64,000 nt of DNA, from positions 868,001 to 932,000 of the forward strand of contig NZ_CP066784.1 of assembly GCF_028751195.1 (NCBI RefSeq), read 5' to 3'. The translations under genes and the position numbers were made by a program. Every line of letters starts with the position of its first letter. The stretch's first letter is position 1. This DNA is from Alicyclobacillus sp. ALC3. GTDB taxonomy: Bacteria; Bacillota; Bacilli; Alicyclobacillales; Alicyclobacillaceae. Under the pieces are notes generated by a model, which did no database searches, had not been told where the DNA came from, and saw nothing but the letters and a program-made list of their open reading frames with translations. Below, one piece after another: positions 17,572 to 25,123 of the stretch.

Positions 17572-18882
17572 TCACTCGTTTTCCCTATCTATAGCGGTGA
17601 ATTCTAAAGCCTTGCTGAGCGAAATTTCTTTACTGATATACGCTCTATAAGAAATCATTGCCTCATTCCGGAGGTCGTCTGCGTGCGGGAGGTCTATATG
17701 GTATTTGATATAAAGCGTAGACAGTATTTCACATGCAAGAGCATGTTGTAACTCGTAACAGCTTATTGTTACATCGTATGCTCTGCGGGCACTTGCTATT
17801 TTCTGTTCAGGGGTTGGGAGTATCCCCGAGGCCAATATATACGTCATTGCGATTGTACGGGGGTCATTCGAGAGGTCAGCTGAGTCACAGGCCTGCCGCA
17901 TGTGATGGACGGTAAGGAATGAATTCCCAGTCCCTAAATTCACTCGAGCCAGAATGCTGTGCAACGAGCTTCTTGTCATGTCATCAGTATCTCTCCCCAA
18001 TGCCATCTTGCACCATGTTTCCGCCTCCTTGCTGGCGTTTAACGATTCACAAACGTTGGCCAGGTTGAGCTCCATGCGTGCCAATTGCTGGTCAGTGGAA
18101 CTACACTTCAACATAATCTCATAGGCACCTTCGAATGACTTCTGTGCGTCCGGATGACGACCGAGACGGGATTGAACCGTCCCCAATAGCCCTAATGAAC
18201 TTGCGTACCCCGGGAGGTCGGACAGTTGCAAGAATTCGCTCTTCGACTGTTGGACGTACCACATCGCGGCCCCATAGATGTCCAATTGACAGTATATATA
18301 ACCGAGACTATAGAGCAGTCTCGCCCGCATTCCATTGCTCAGGGAGGACATATTGTGTTCGGCTTGAGATAGGACAGATAATGACTTCGTATTATTGCCC
18401 ATAAACAGGAGTGCAGTTCCGTGGTAATAGAGAAAAATCGGCCCCCAAGTCTCATCCAGTCCATTAATAATGGCAGCCTCCGACAGAAAGCCTAGAGCTT
18501 CATATTGATCCGTGGCATAATAGTGTTCACAGAGTTGTGATGCAAGTTGCAGATGCCCGTTTGTCCAGGCGGTTTTGTTGGACGTGAGGAAACAAGCAAG
18601 TTCTTCATTTTCCTTTGAAGAGAGCAATTCCAAGTCCATGTTGCCTGTTTGTAACATCTCGACGTACGTGTTTAGAATGGGGTCACTTAACCGTTCCGAA
18701 ATGAGTCGCAGTGTTTCAACGCTAGGCAGTTGCCTCCCACTTTCAATCTGGCTCATCATGGATTGCCCAATGATGCCATGAGCTATTCGGGACTGGGATA
18801 GGTGCCTAGTTTGGCGTATCTCATGAATCCGGTGACCAATTATGACTGCGAGTAGGCTCTGACTTGTGTTTATCTTTGACAC
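17572..18882 (-). CDS. HTH-TPR regulator of the RRNPP (peptide-receptor) type
   Basis: 436 residues. An N-terminal Xre-type helix-turn-helix (about residues 10-65; HLSQSRIAHGIIGQSMMSQI, then ESGRQLPSVETLRLISERL) is followed by about 350 residues of helical repeats resembling TPRs, e.g. ARLLYSLGYIYCQLDIYGAA and YASSLGLLGTVQSRLGRHPD. This is the build of NprR, PlcR and Rgg-like receptors that bind a short re-imported peptide. A divergent gene for a 40-residue secreted propeptide starts 21 bases away, making a receptor-signal pair likely. The GTG start has an oddly close ribosome site. Targets are unknown; the RiPP cassettes nearby are candidates by position only. Confidence 0.82.
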   Translation of the reverse strand: MSKINTSQSLLAVIIGHRIHEIRQTRHLSQSRIAHGIIGQSMMSQIESGRQLPSVETLRLISERLSDPILNTYVEMLQTGNMDLELLSSKENEELACFLTSNKTAWTNGHLQLASQLCEHYYATDQYEALGFLSEAAIINGLDETWGPIFLYYHGTALLFMGNNTKSLSVLSQAEHNMSSLSNGMRARLLYSLGYIYCQLDIYGAAMWYVQQSKSEFLQLSDLPGYASSLGLLGTVQSRLGRHPDAQKSFEGAYEIMLKCSSTDQQLARMELNLANVCESLNASKEAETWCKMALGRDTDDMTRSSLHSILARVNLGTGNSFLTVHHMRQACDSADLSNDPRTIAMTYILASGILPTPEQKIASARRAYDVTISCYELQHALACEILSTLYIKYHIDLPHADDLRNEAMISYRAYISKEISLSKALEFTAIDRENE

Positions 18883-18903
18883 CTCACCGAAAGGAGAATC
18901 TTT

Positions 18904-19026
18904 ATGAAGAAAATTATACCACTGGTGTTAGCTGTTTCAACGGTGCTGTTGTTTGTTGTAGCTATTACTCCTGCGGATAATTCCCTGCCGCCGTTGCCGG
19001 TGAAGGGTATCGTAAAACTATCGTGA
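18904..19026 (+). CDS. Secreted signalling propeptide candidate, 40 residues
   Basis: AAAGGAG seven bases upstream of an ATG opens MKKIIPLVLAVSTVLLFVVA, a clean Sec signal with two lysines and a hydrophobic core. A short tail follows, ITPADNSLPPLPVKGIVKLS, then a TGA and an intrinsic terminator at 19088. Length and layout match Phr/NprX/PapR/SHP-type precursors, whose last 5-10 residues are released and re-imported. It is divergent from the RRNPP receptor gene with only 21 bases between starts, as in rgg-shp pairs. The mature signal would lie in the C-terminal LPVKGIVKLS, which is inference. It is too short for most gene finders. Confidence 0.72.
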   Translation: MKKIIPLVLAVSTVLLFVVAITPADNSLPPLPVKGIVKLS

Positions 19027-19087
19027 GTACATGTTTTGCGTGACTTTTTAGTGCCGAAGACGGGCACTCGACGCGGTTGCGCGAAAG

Positions 19088-19110
19088 GAGGCCAGAGGGC
19101 CTCTTTTTTT
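19088..19110 (+). terminator. Intrinsic terminator of the propeptide gene
   Basis: GAGGCC/GGCCTC stem with loop AGAG, followed directly by seven Ts, 62 bases after the propeptide stop. Confidence 0.85.
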
Positions 19111-19158
19111 GCTCACACTCACCACTACGTTTGCAAAAGGAAAGACAAAATAATTTTT

Positions 19159-20201
19159 CATACATATCGACTCTCGTAAGTTGGCCTTGAAAAGTGGGGA
19201 CTGAGTGGTAAACTCGGAACAGGAACAAACGTTCGTGTGCCGAGGTGATACTCATGAATCTCCTGGAATTTGCGCAACGGTTCTCTGATGAGAAATCCTG
19301 TGAGGAACGTCTTATTGAACTGCGATGGAAGGAAGGCTTCACCTGCCCCAAGTGTAATCATCCAGAAGCCATACTGGTTCATGCGACTCACAGGCGTGAC
19401 GCCGACCGCAGAGTTCCGCTGTTCGAGTGCAAACAGTGTCACCGTCAGACTTCCGTCACCTCTGGAACCATCTTTCATAAGACCAAAACGCCGCTCTATA
19501 AGTGGTTCCTAGCGATATACCTGGCTAGCAATGACAAGCGTGGTGTTTCTGCGAAAACACTTCAGCGTCACATTAGCGTCTCCTACGATACGGTTTGGAA
19601 TATGCTCCATAAAATCCGTCATGCGATGGGGGAGCGCAACGCCAAGTACAACTGGAGGGCATCGTTCAAGTCGATGACTTCTACCTTGGTGGTAAAAGCA
19701 AAGGCAAACGGGGACGTGGCACAGCACAGTCACCCATGCTCATGGGCGTTTCACTCAAGAAAGGCAAGCCCCAATACTGTTTTGTTGAAGCAGTTGACGA
19801 CCTGAGCAAAAATTCGATACTGCCTGTTCTACAGCGCAATCTGGGGGCTGATGTCGTCTTAGAAACGGACGGGAATTGGTCGTATGGCACCAGTGCAAAG
19901 GAAATGGATATCCCGCATGTGGTGACGTTGTCCAGTGACGAAAGCGCTCATGAAACGTTCCACTGGGTCGATACTTTGATTAGCAACCTAAAGGCGTTCA
20001 TTGACGGCACATACCATGGACGGGAGCAGTACAAGCAGCTGTACGCTGCCGAATTTACGTACCGATTGAACCGTCGTCATATGGGGCACAACCTCGTAGA
20101 GCGTCTGCTCAAAACCTGCGCGTTGGCACACCCAGTAAATGTTAGCCAAACTGCCTAAGTGGGGGCTCAGCCCAAGTCACTTACGAGACTAGATATGTGG
20201 G
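19159..20201 (+). mobile_element. IS1595-family element, copy A (1,043 bp)
   Basis: It has the same length and ends as copies B and C: left end CATACATATCGACTCTCGTA and right end (complement) beginning CCCACATATCTAGTCTCGTA. Unlike B and C, the 8-mers outside it differ: TAATTTTT on the left and TTTTTTAA on the right. The right one is part of the exporter gene that this copy interrupts. The missing left duplicate means the DNA to the left was swapped after insertion, probably by recombination between copies. Confidence 0.85.
19254..20158 (+). pseudogene. IS1595-family transposase, frameshifted (copy A)
   Basis: The ATG at 19254 follows GAGGTGA. The N-terminus has the transposase zinc ribbon (CPKCNHPEA ... 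CKQCHRQTSVTSGTIFHKTK) and a helical segment to HAMGERNAKYN. The DDE domain (LEGIVQVDDFYLGG, VVLETDGNWSYG, SDESAHETFHWVD) continues in the -1 frame from about 19650. A single lost C in TACAACTGG explains it; no canonical slippery heptamer is present, so programmed frameshifting is less likely. It is identical in all three copies. Confidence 0.82.
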
Positions 20202-20251
20202 TTTTTTAATATGAAGAATAGTGTTCTTACATTAGTCCCATTCATATACAT
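20202..20251 (-). pseudogene. 5' stub of the cassette exporter gene
   Basis: It carries the first 16 codons (MYMNGTNVRTLFFILK) of the ABC exporter that is complete at 27991-29655. Here the gene is cut by IS1595-A at a TTTTTTAA target. Copy 1 therefore lacks its own exporter and the downstream 241-residue protein, and would depend on copy 2 for export. Confidence 0.85.
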
Positions 20252-20282
20252 TCAGCCCCGTCTCGCCGTAAGGGTAGGACTA

Positions 20283-20304
20283 GAGGGTTCCGTGAAGAAC
20301 CCTC
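20283..20304 (-). promoter_or_regulatory. Hairpin between precursor 3 and exporter
   Basis: Perfect 8-bp stem GAGGGTTC/GAACCCTC with a 6-base loop, and no T tract on the minus strand. It sits just after the stop of precursor 3 and may slow or partly stop transcription, or protect the precursor mRNA, favouring peptide over exporter. Confidence 0.6.
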
Positions 20305-20320
20305 CAGAGCAATGCTTGCA

Positions 20321-20479
20321 TTAACCGTAGATATTGCACTGATGCCCCACATTGATAGCACATACGTAAACTTCGCCGCACCCGACATTCGGAGTGCAAT
20401 AATTATATTCACATCCTGCATTCCCATTACAAGCAAGTCTGTCTGGTGACACAGCATCAGAGGGATACAATTCTTCCAT
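20321..20479 (-). CDS. RiPP precursor 3, copy-1 allele (52 aa)
   Basis: Leader MEELYPSDAVSPDRLA, then core CNGNAGCEYNYCTPNVGC and GEVYVCAINVGHQCNIYG. The six cysteines are at 17, 23, 28, 34, 40 and 48. It shares the ExLxxSDxVxPDR leader motif and the GCEYN core motif with precursors 1 and 2. Compared with its twin at 29725-29877, the last half of the core differs by five substitutions and a 2-residue insertion, all altering the protein. GGGGTGACGAT precedes the ATG. Confidence 0.82.
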   Translation of the reverse strand: MEELYPSDAVSPDRLACNGNAGCEYNYCTPNVGCGEVYVCAINVGHQCNIYG

Positions 20480-20547
20480 ATCGTCACCCCACTAGTATAC
20501 GATTGTAGCGGTCTACAGCACCCACTCTGCAACTATGCATTTTAGGA

Positions 20548-20579
20548 ACTAGGCGAGGCTCGCGGTGAGCCCCGCTAGT
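20548..20579 (-). promoter_or_regulatory. Hairpin between precursors 2 and 3
   Basis: A long near-perfect stem (ACTAGGCGAGGCTC pairing with GAGCCCCGCTAGT around a 5-base loop) with no T tract on the minus strand. Probably a stability or attenuation element that sets the ratio of upstream to downstream precursors. Confidence 0.6.
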
Positions 20580-20590
20580 CTCAAAAACAG

Positions 20591-20749
20591 TCAGTTAATG
20601 CCGCAGGCGGTATTGTGTACGTTAACGCCACAAGTGTACTCCTGGGCGCACGCGTTATTGACGTCGCAGGTATTGTACTCACACCCATAGTTGCCTCCAC
20701 ATACAATCCTGTCTGGCTGGACCAAATCGGACGAGTGTAACTCTTGCAT
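20591..20749 (-). CDS. RiPP precursor 2 (52 aa, copy 1)
   Basis: AAAGGAAG precedes the ATG. Leader MQELHSSDLVQPDRIV, core CGGNYGCEYNTCDVNNAC then AQEYTCGVNVHNTACGIN. Cysteines lie at 17, 23, 28, 34, 40 and 49. The first 27 residues are identical to precursor 1, after which the core diverges. It lies 14 bases after precursor 1. The peptide is rich in Gly, Asn and Tyr and has no Lys. Same sequence as 29989-30147. Confidence 0.82.
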   Translation of the reverse strand: MQELHSSDLVQPDRIVCGGNYGCEYNTCDVNNACAQEYTCGVNVHNTACGIN

Positions 20750-20763
20750 ATTCTCACTTCCTT

Positions 20764-20922
20764 TCACGAATGGATGTTACAGCCATTGTATGCATTGTAA
20801 CCACATACGACTTCCTGAGCACATGAATTGTTAGCAACGCAATAATTGTACTCACACCCATAGTTGCCTCCACATACAATCCTGTCTGGCTGGACCAAAT
20901 CTGATGAGTGCAACTCTTGCAA
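20764..20922 (-). CDS. RiPP precursor 1 (52 aa, copy 1)
   Basis: The best start is the TTG at 20922, six bases after AAAGGAGG. A 15-codon extension to an upstream ATG would run through that ribosome site. Leader MQELHSSDLVQPDRIV, core CGGNYGCEYNYCVANNSC then AQEVVCGYNAYNGCNIHS. Cysteines are at 17, 23, 28, 34, 40 and 48, a C-x5-C-x4-C-x5-C-x5-C-x7-C pattern. Such Cys-rich peptides next to a radical SAM/SPASM enzyme are usually thioether-crosslinked (sactipeptide or ranthipeptide types). The crosslink type here is unknown. Same sequence as 30162-30320. Confidence 0.83.
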   Translation of the reverse strand: MQELHSSDLVQPDRIVCGGNYGCEYNYCVANNSCAQEVVCGYNAYNGCNIHS

Positions 20923-20956
20923 ATTCTCACCTCCTTTCCAAAAATCAGATTGTATC

Positions 20957-20984
20957 ATTGTGTGCAATCTGGATTTGAAGTCAA
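20957..20984 (-). promoter_or_regulatory. Candidate internal promoter for the precursor genes (copy 1)
   Basis: TTGACT and CACAAT with 16 bases between, 35 bases upstream of precursor 1, in a 353-base gap after the radical SAM gene. It would allow precursors to be made in excess of the enzyme. The rest of the gap (to 21275) holds no supported gene. Confidence 0.45.
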
Positions 20985-21275
20985 ACCACTAGATAAGCAT
21001 GCACACCAACGCCCCGTTTTCCTTGCTACTATACCGGCCAATTTTGTCCACATCCTAAATACTCATTCAAAACGCATTCAATGCAAAGTTCAGTATCCGA
21101 GAACATTTATCCTCAGATCTGTGGCAAGCAATCGGTCCAACAGAACCACAAACATGCGGTTCTTCCGGAAAGAAGACCACACTTCCGTGGTAGAGGAATT
21201 GAGTCCTTGTTCCCGTGTCTAAAACGTGGTCGGGAGTATTTAATTAGAAGATAATTTGTCAGATGGATGATAAAT

Positions 21276-22619
21276 TCAACAACTTTCTATCAAGTGATTT
21301 GCTGACTCATCTAATGTCCCAGAGAGTTTCTCTTTTATCCATACAGATAACGCCTCATGTAAGCCAAATTTCCACTCCGAACACTCCGGTTCACCGTTTT
21401 CTCTGTTGAACGCCACGTGCGCACATCCCCCCATGCACAATGGCAACACTTTACACTCTCGGCACTTTGAGAACATCATCGGCCCCCAAGAGACCCATTT
21501 GTCAATTGCTTGTTCATTGAACTCCATTCTATTAATATTCCCTACGGCTTGATCCGCTTCATTAATTGTATCCCAGCACTTGTGTAAATCACCGTTAGGT
21601 GCAATCACCCAGAAGTTCGCTTGGGGGACACCGCAGAAGGCACGAATGGCGGCTGGGTAGTTGAGAACGCGTGCACCGTGCACTAGTGCTTCTTTATGAA
21701 GATCAACCTTATCTCTCATGTAGTCTTTTTGTGATTTGTAGGTCTGCTCCCAGGACACGTCACCATCATCCCTCATGACTGCTGGATAGATATACAATTT
21801 CCCTTTCATACCATATTCATCGTTTAATTTACGAACAAGTGGGACGTATGTGTTGCGATTTTCCTTGTCGACGTTGACACGAACAGTTATCGACAAAATG
21901 TCACAGCTTTCCTTTAGATTTGAGACAATTTGCGCAAACGTTGGGTGCCCACCTTTTCTAAACCTGCGTTGATCGTGATGTTCTGGCATTCCATCAAGCG
22001 TGACCTGAGCGGAGACAACACCCAGAGATCTGAGTTTCAAGGCAATTTTTTGTGTCAGTCCATATCCATTAGTAATAATTCCAGCTGAATACTGATTGAT
22101 CTGGTTCGGTATTAGGATTTCTTGTTGTATCAAATCCGTGAGATGTTCGATTTGGGGAAGACCTAGCAGTGGTTCTCCTCCAAACCAAGTGATATTCAAT
22201 CTGTGGGTAGATTCGGTAATCATTGACTTGATGAATGAGATGACCGACCTCATTGTTTTCTCACTCATCCGCAACTTAGGTTTGTCGTCTCCCTCAAAAC
22301 AATAGGGACATCCAAAATTACAATCAATTGTTGGAGCAATCGTAAGGGAAATAACAGATTTGTCGGATGTCACCGACTCTCTCTCCTGCATCAGGGAAGT
22401 ATGCTCATTCAAGTCATCGTCGATTATAAATCCATTCTTTTTCAGAGTGTCAATGTGACTATCCTCGATGTTTGAATCCCACCCTGCGTCACCACACTCC
22501 AATGCTTTTAATGCATCGATTACTTCCCTCTCTACCTTAAACAGTCCGCGATGATAAGCATTGAAGATAAATGATTCTTGGTCTACATCGAAATAGTGAT
22601 TAAAAACCGAAGTTTTCAA
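21276..22619 (-). CDS. Radical SAM/SPASM RiPP maturase (copy 1)
   Basis: 447 residues from the TTG at 22619, which has AAAGGTGGG at proper distance; a GTG at 22631 in the same frame is too close to it. Residues 1-85 look like a PqqD-type precursor-recognition domain. CNFGCPYCFE at about 100 is the radical SAM cluster motif (CxxxCxxC), with WFGGEPLL following. The C-terminal SPASM region binds auxiliary clusters: CGVPQANFW, PNGDLHKCW, CRECKVLPLCMGGC and a last Cys in PECSEW. It is inferred to crosslink the six-Cys precursors encoded directly downstream. The protein is identical to the copy at 30674. Confidence 0.9.
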   Translation of the reverse strand: MKTSVFNHYFDVDQESFIFNAYHRGLFKVEREVIDALKALECGDAGWDSNIEDSHIDTLKKNGFIIDDDLNEHTSLMQERESVTSDKSVISLTIAPTIDCNFGCPYCFEGDDKPKLRMSEKTMRSVISFIKSMITESTHRLNITWFGGEPLLGLPQIEHLTDLIQQEILIPNQINQYSAGIITNGYGLTQKIALKLRSLGVVSAQVTLDGMPEHHDQRRFRKGGHPTFAQIVSNLKESCDILSITVRVNVDKENRNTYVPLVRKLNDEYGMKGKLYIYPAVMRDDGDVSWEQTYKSQKDYMRDKVDLHKEALVHGARVLNYPAAIRAFCGVPQANFWVIAPNGDLHKCWDTINEADQAVGNINRMEFNEQAIDKWVSWGPMMFSKCRECKVLPLCMGGCAHVAFNRENGEPECSEWKFGLHEALSVWIKEKLSGTLDESANHLIESC

Positions 22620-22649
22620 ACCATCCCCCACCTTTCGCTGAATGGTTAT

Positions 22650-22677
22650 ATTGTATTTATTATGAATAGATTTTCAA
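22650..22677 (-). promoter_or_regulatory. Promoter of the RiPP cassette (copy 1)
   Basis: TTGAAA and TACAAT separated by 16 bases, 31 bases before the maturase start, in a very AT-rich leader. The IS91-like element begins only 32 bases further upstream, so more distant control sites were lost or replaced here. Confidence 0.55.
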
Positions 22678-22855
22678 TTCATTTCCTGTATTATTAATAA
22701 ATACTATAGGACTAAACCGCTGCGCGGTGGTAAAAGAGCGTGCCTTCCGTTGACCTGTGCCCGCTGAATTTACTTTCTTTGCATCTTGAGTTCCCTTAAG
22801 ATTCGCGCTATGCAGCCCTATTTCGACTGCAAATGAATCTTGAGGAGAATGTGAG

Positions 22856-23743
22856 ATGGACGAACAAAGACAACGAGTGTTAAAACGGTTGGCAGAGGAT
22901 ATTCGGCTTCGGGGGTTATCGGCGAATACACTGGTGAGCTATACCTCGCATGCACGAATTTTTCTGGAGTTTGCCAGCCGTCGATCCTTGGAACAACTCA
23001 ATACGGAAGATATCCGCCGATTCCTGTTGCACTTAGTCCATGAAAGAAAGTTGTCGCCCGGAACCGTAAACGTCTATAGCGCTGCGATTCGTTTTCTCTT
23101 TGCTGTCACGTTAATTCGCACGCTAAATTACCTCCAAATTCCCCGTCAGAAGAAACGCAAGACACTACCTGAAGTGCTCACCAGAGATGAGGTGCACTCG
23201 ATTCTGGAGGGTTGCCAAAATATCAAACACAAGGCCATGTTGACGGTAATCTATAGTTCAGGGTTGCGGGTCAGTGAGGTTGCAGCCCTCAAAATACAGC
23301 ACATTGATTCGAAAAACAGGCGTCTGTTTGTGCAAAACGGTAAAGGTGGTAAAGACCGCTACACTTTACTGTCAGACGCCTGCCTATACGTCTTGCGTGA
23401 GTACTGGAAGGAATACCGGCCAAGGCACCCCGCGGGGTGGCTGTTTCTTGGCACGTACAATGTGACCCATATTACCCCTGACGCCATCGGAGATGCTTTC
23501 AATAAAGCGGTCCAAAGAGGTCACATTGCCAAACAAGTGTCCATCCACGCACTAAGACATTCCTTCGCCACGCACCTACCGGAAGACGGCGCCACACTGT
23601 TGCAGATCAAATCATTGCTCGGACATGCCAGTGTCCAGTCCACGACAATCTATTTGCATCTAGCGAATATGCCATCTGGTATCGTGAGTCCGCTGGACAG
23701 TCATTCCACAGACGCTCGGTTTGAGGTTTCTTCACATGCCTGA
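22856..23743 (+). CDS. XerC/D-like tyrosine recombinase of the IS91-like element
   Basis: 295 residues. A SAM-like N-terminal domain (LAEDIRLRGLSANTLVSYTS) binds DNA. The catalytic domain has the Arg in SSGLRVSEVAALK, HALRHSFATHL (HxxR), LLGHASVQSTTIYLHL (H plus nucleophilic Tyr). All catalytic residues are present, although HLPEDG replaces the usual HLLExG. It overlaps the HUH transposase gene by 8 bases, so the two were translationally coupled. Confidence 0.88.
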   Translation: MDEQRQRVLKRLAEDIRLRGLSANTLVSYTSHARIFLEFASRRSLEQLNTEDIRRFLLHLVHERKLSPGTVNVYSAAIRFLFAVTLIRTLNYLQIPRQKKRKTLPEVLTRDEVHSILEGCQNIKHKAMLTVIYSSGLRVSEVAALKIQHIDSKNRRLFVQNGKGGKDRYTLLSDACLYVLREYWKEYRPRHPAGWLFLGTYNVTHITPDAIGDAFNKAVQRGHIAKQVSIHALRHSFATHLPEDGATLLQIKSLLGHASVQSTTIYLHLANMPSGIVSPLDSHSTDARFEVSSHA

Positions 23744-24868
23744 ATTACAAGACGTCTTCGCACAGCATGGAGACGCGTATCAAGTCGAACACCGCCTTCC
23801 ACCTGACCAGCAGAAAGTAATTCTTGCGATTCGAAACTGTAGAACTGCTGCGTTAGGCGGACATGTGGATGAATGTGACGAATGTGGATTCGTGCGGATC
23901 TCTTACAATTCGTGTCGTAGTCGTCATTGTCCCAAATGCCAAACGCTCACCAAGGAACGTTGAATTGAGGCTCGAAAAGACGACTTGCTCAATGTTGGCT
24001 ATTTTCATGTCGTGTTTACTCTGCCTGACCTACTAAATTCCGTTGCGTATCAAAATCCCAGGACCATCTACAGCCTTCTCTTCAAGGCGGCAGCCGACAC
24101 CCTGTCCGAACTCGCCGCCGACCCCAAATATTTGGGTGCACAAATTGGTTTCGCAGCAGTCCTCCATACGTGGGGGCAGAACCTGATGCATCATCCGCAT
24201 CTGCACTGCATTGTGCCTGGCGGCGGGCTGAGTTCTAATGGCAGATGGGTGAACTCGAGAAAGAAGTTTTTCATCCCAGTGAAAGTGATGTCTCGGAAAT
24301 TCAGGGGCAAGTTCCTACATTATTTAAGACGGGCCAAACTTGAGTTTTACGGCTCCATCGTGCATTTTCACGAGCAGAGTCAGTTTCAGGATTGGATGTC
24401 TTCTCTGTACCAAAAGGAATGGGTGGTCTATTGCAAACCGCCTTTCAAAAACGCTGGACACGTTGTGGAATACCTTGGGCGCTACACTCACCGTGTGGCT
24501 ATTTCCAATCATCGTATTGTCAATTTGCAAGCGGGAATGGTGACGTTCAAGTGGCGGGACTACAGAGATAACAACCAACAGAAGGAGATGAGTCTCACCG
24601 CGGATGAATTCATCCGTCGTCTTTTGGTTCATGTGTTACCTACCGGATTCACGAGGATTCGGCGCGCTAAAGGCTACTCAGTCCCAGAAATAAAGCAACC
24701 AAGCTGAAACTGTGTAAAAGACTTACTAAGACAGCCGTAAGAATCACTCCACTCCCCAAGCTGTCCGCTCTGGACTTCTTGGAGAAGCTCACTGGCAGAG
24801 ATTTCACCGTTTGTCCTTGCTGCGGTATTGGCCATCTCAGAGCTTCGCCAGAACGAGGAATTGCATAG
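23736..24868 (+). pseudogene. IS91-family HUH transposase, two disabling mutations
   Basis: The N-terminal zinc-binding domain (CDECGFVRISYNSCRSRHCP, CQ) and the catalytic domain (HPHLHCIVPGGGLSSNG with the HUH histidines, then the YLGRYTHRVAISN tyrosine segment) are clear. A TGA at 23961-23963 replaces the expected Trp of the KERWIEAR motif. A frameshift near 24690 displaces the C-terminal tail, which ends CPCCGIGHLR in another frame. The element is probably immobile unless helped in trans. Confidence 0.85.
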
Positions 24869-25123
24869 CCATGCTCGAACGCCTCTTGATTGGGGAGGGG
24901 GAAACTGTGTCCACTTGTCATATTATGCAGCCAATCATCACCTGTTCCCGCCAATTAGCTTCTCTGAACCTGCAACATCGGTTTATCAAGACGCCATGAG
25001 CCTGTTTCTTTCCCCATAGTGGCTAGCGACCGCAGTTTAGTCCAATAGAATTATCCAAAATCGGCGTTCCTTCACGGAATGCCACCTCTTTTTACTCGAT
25101 TTTCGATAATTCTCTATTCATTA

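Larger units (their letters stand above)
20202..22708 (-). repeat. RiPP cassette duplication, copy 1 (2,507 bp, truncated)
   Basis: This block matches 29606-32106 over its whole length: promoter, radical SAM gene, three precursors and the first codons of the exporter. By eye the only differences are one base in the leader (22644 versus 32042) and a cluster in the third precursor. The left limit is the right end of IS1595-A and the right limit is the first base of the IS91-like element, so both ends are mobile-element junctions. Confidence 0.9.
22709..25043 (+). mobile_element. IS91-like element with tyrosine recombinase (2,335 bp)
   Basis: The ends are short inverted repeats: GGACTAAACCGC at 22709 and GTTTAGTCC closing at 25043. 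Both lie next to subterminal GC-rich hairpins (CCGCTGCGCGGTGG; GGCTAGCGACC). It carries an integrase-like recombinase followed by an HUH (Y2-type) transposase, a combination found in some IS91-family elements. No target duplication is seen. The region 24869-25043 holds only the terminal sequence. Confidence 0.7.

Noticed and set aside
19254..20158. Programmed -1 frameshift in the IS1595 transposase
   Set aside because: No A6G-type or other canonical slippery heptamer at TACAACTGG. It is not excluded, but a lost base is the simpler reading.
20242..20532. A 96-codon minus-strand frame covering precursor 3
   Set aside because: It is in another frame than the peptide with the conserved leader and cysteines, and no ribosome site precedes its start. 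The 52-residue frame is supported by its two paralogues.
20764..20967. Longer start (67 codons) for precursor 1
   Set aside because: The extension contains the AAAGGAGG ribosome site used by the TTG and is not shared with precursors 2 and 3.
20908..21222. Plus-strand frame of 104 codons between maturase and precursor 1
   Set aside because: It begins inside precursor 1 antisense and has no ribosome site. It also recurs unchanged in copy 2 simply because the DNA is duplicated.
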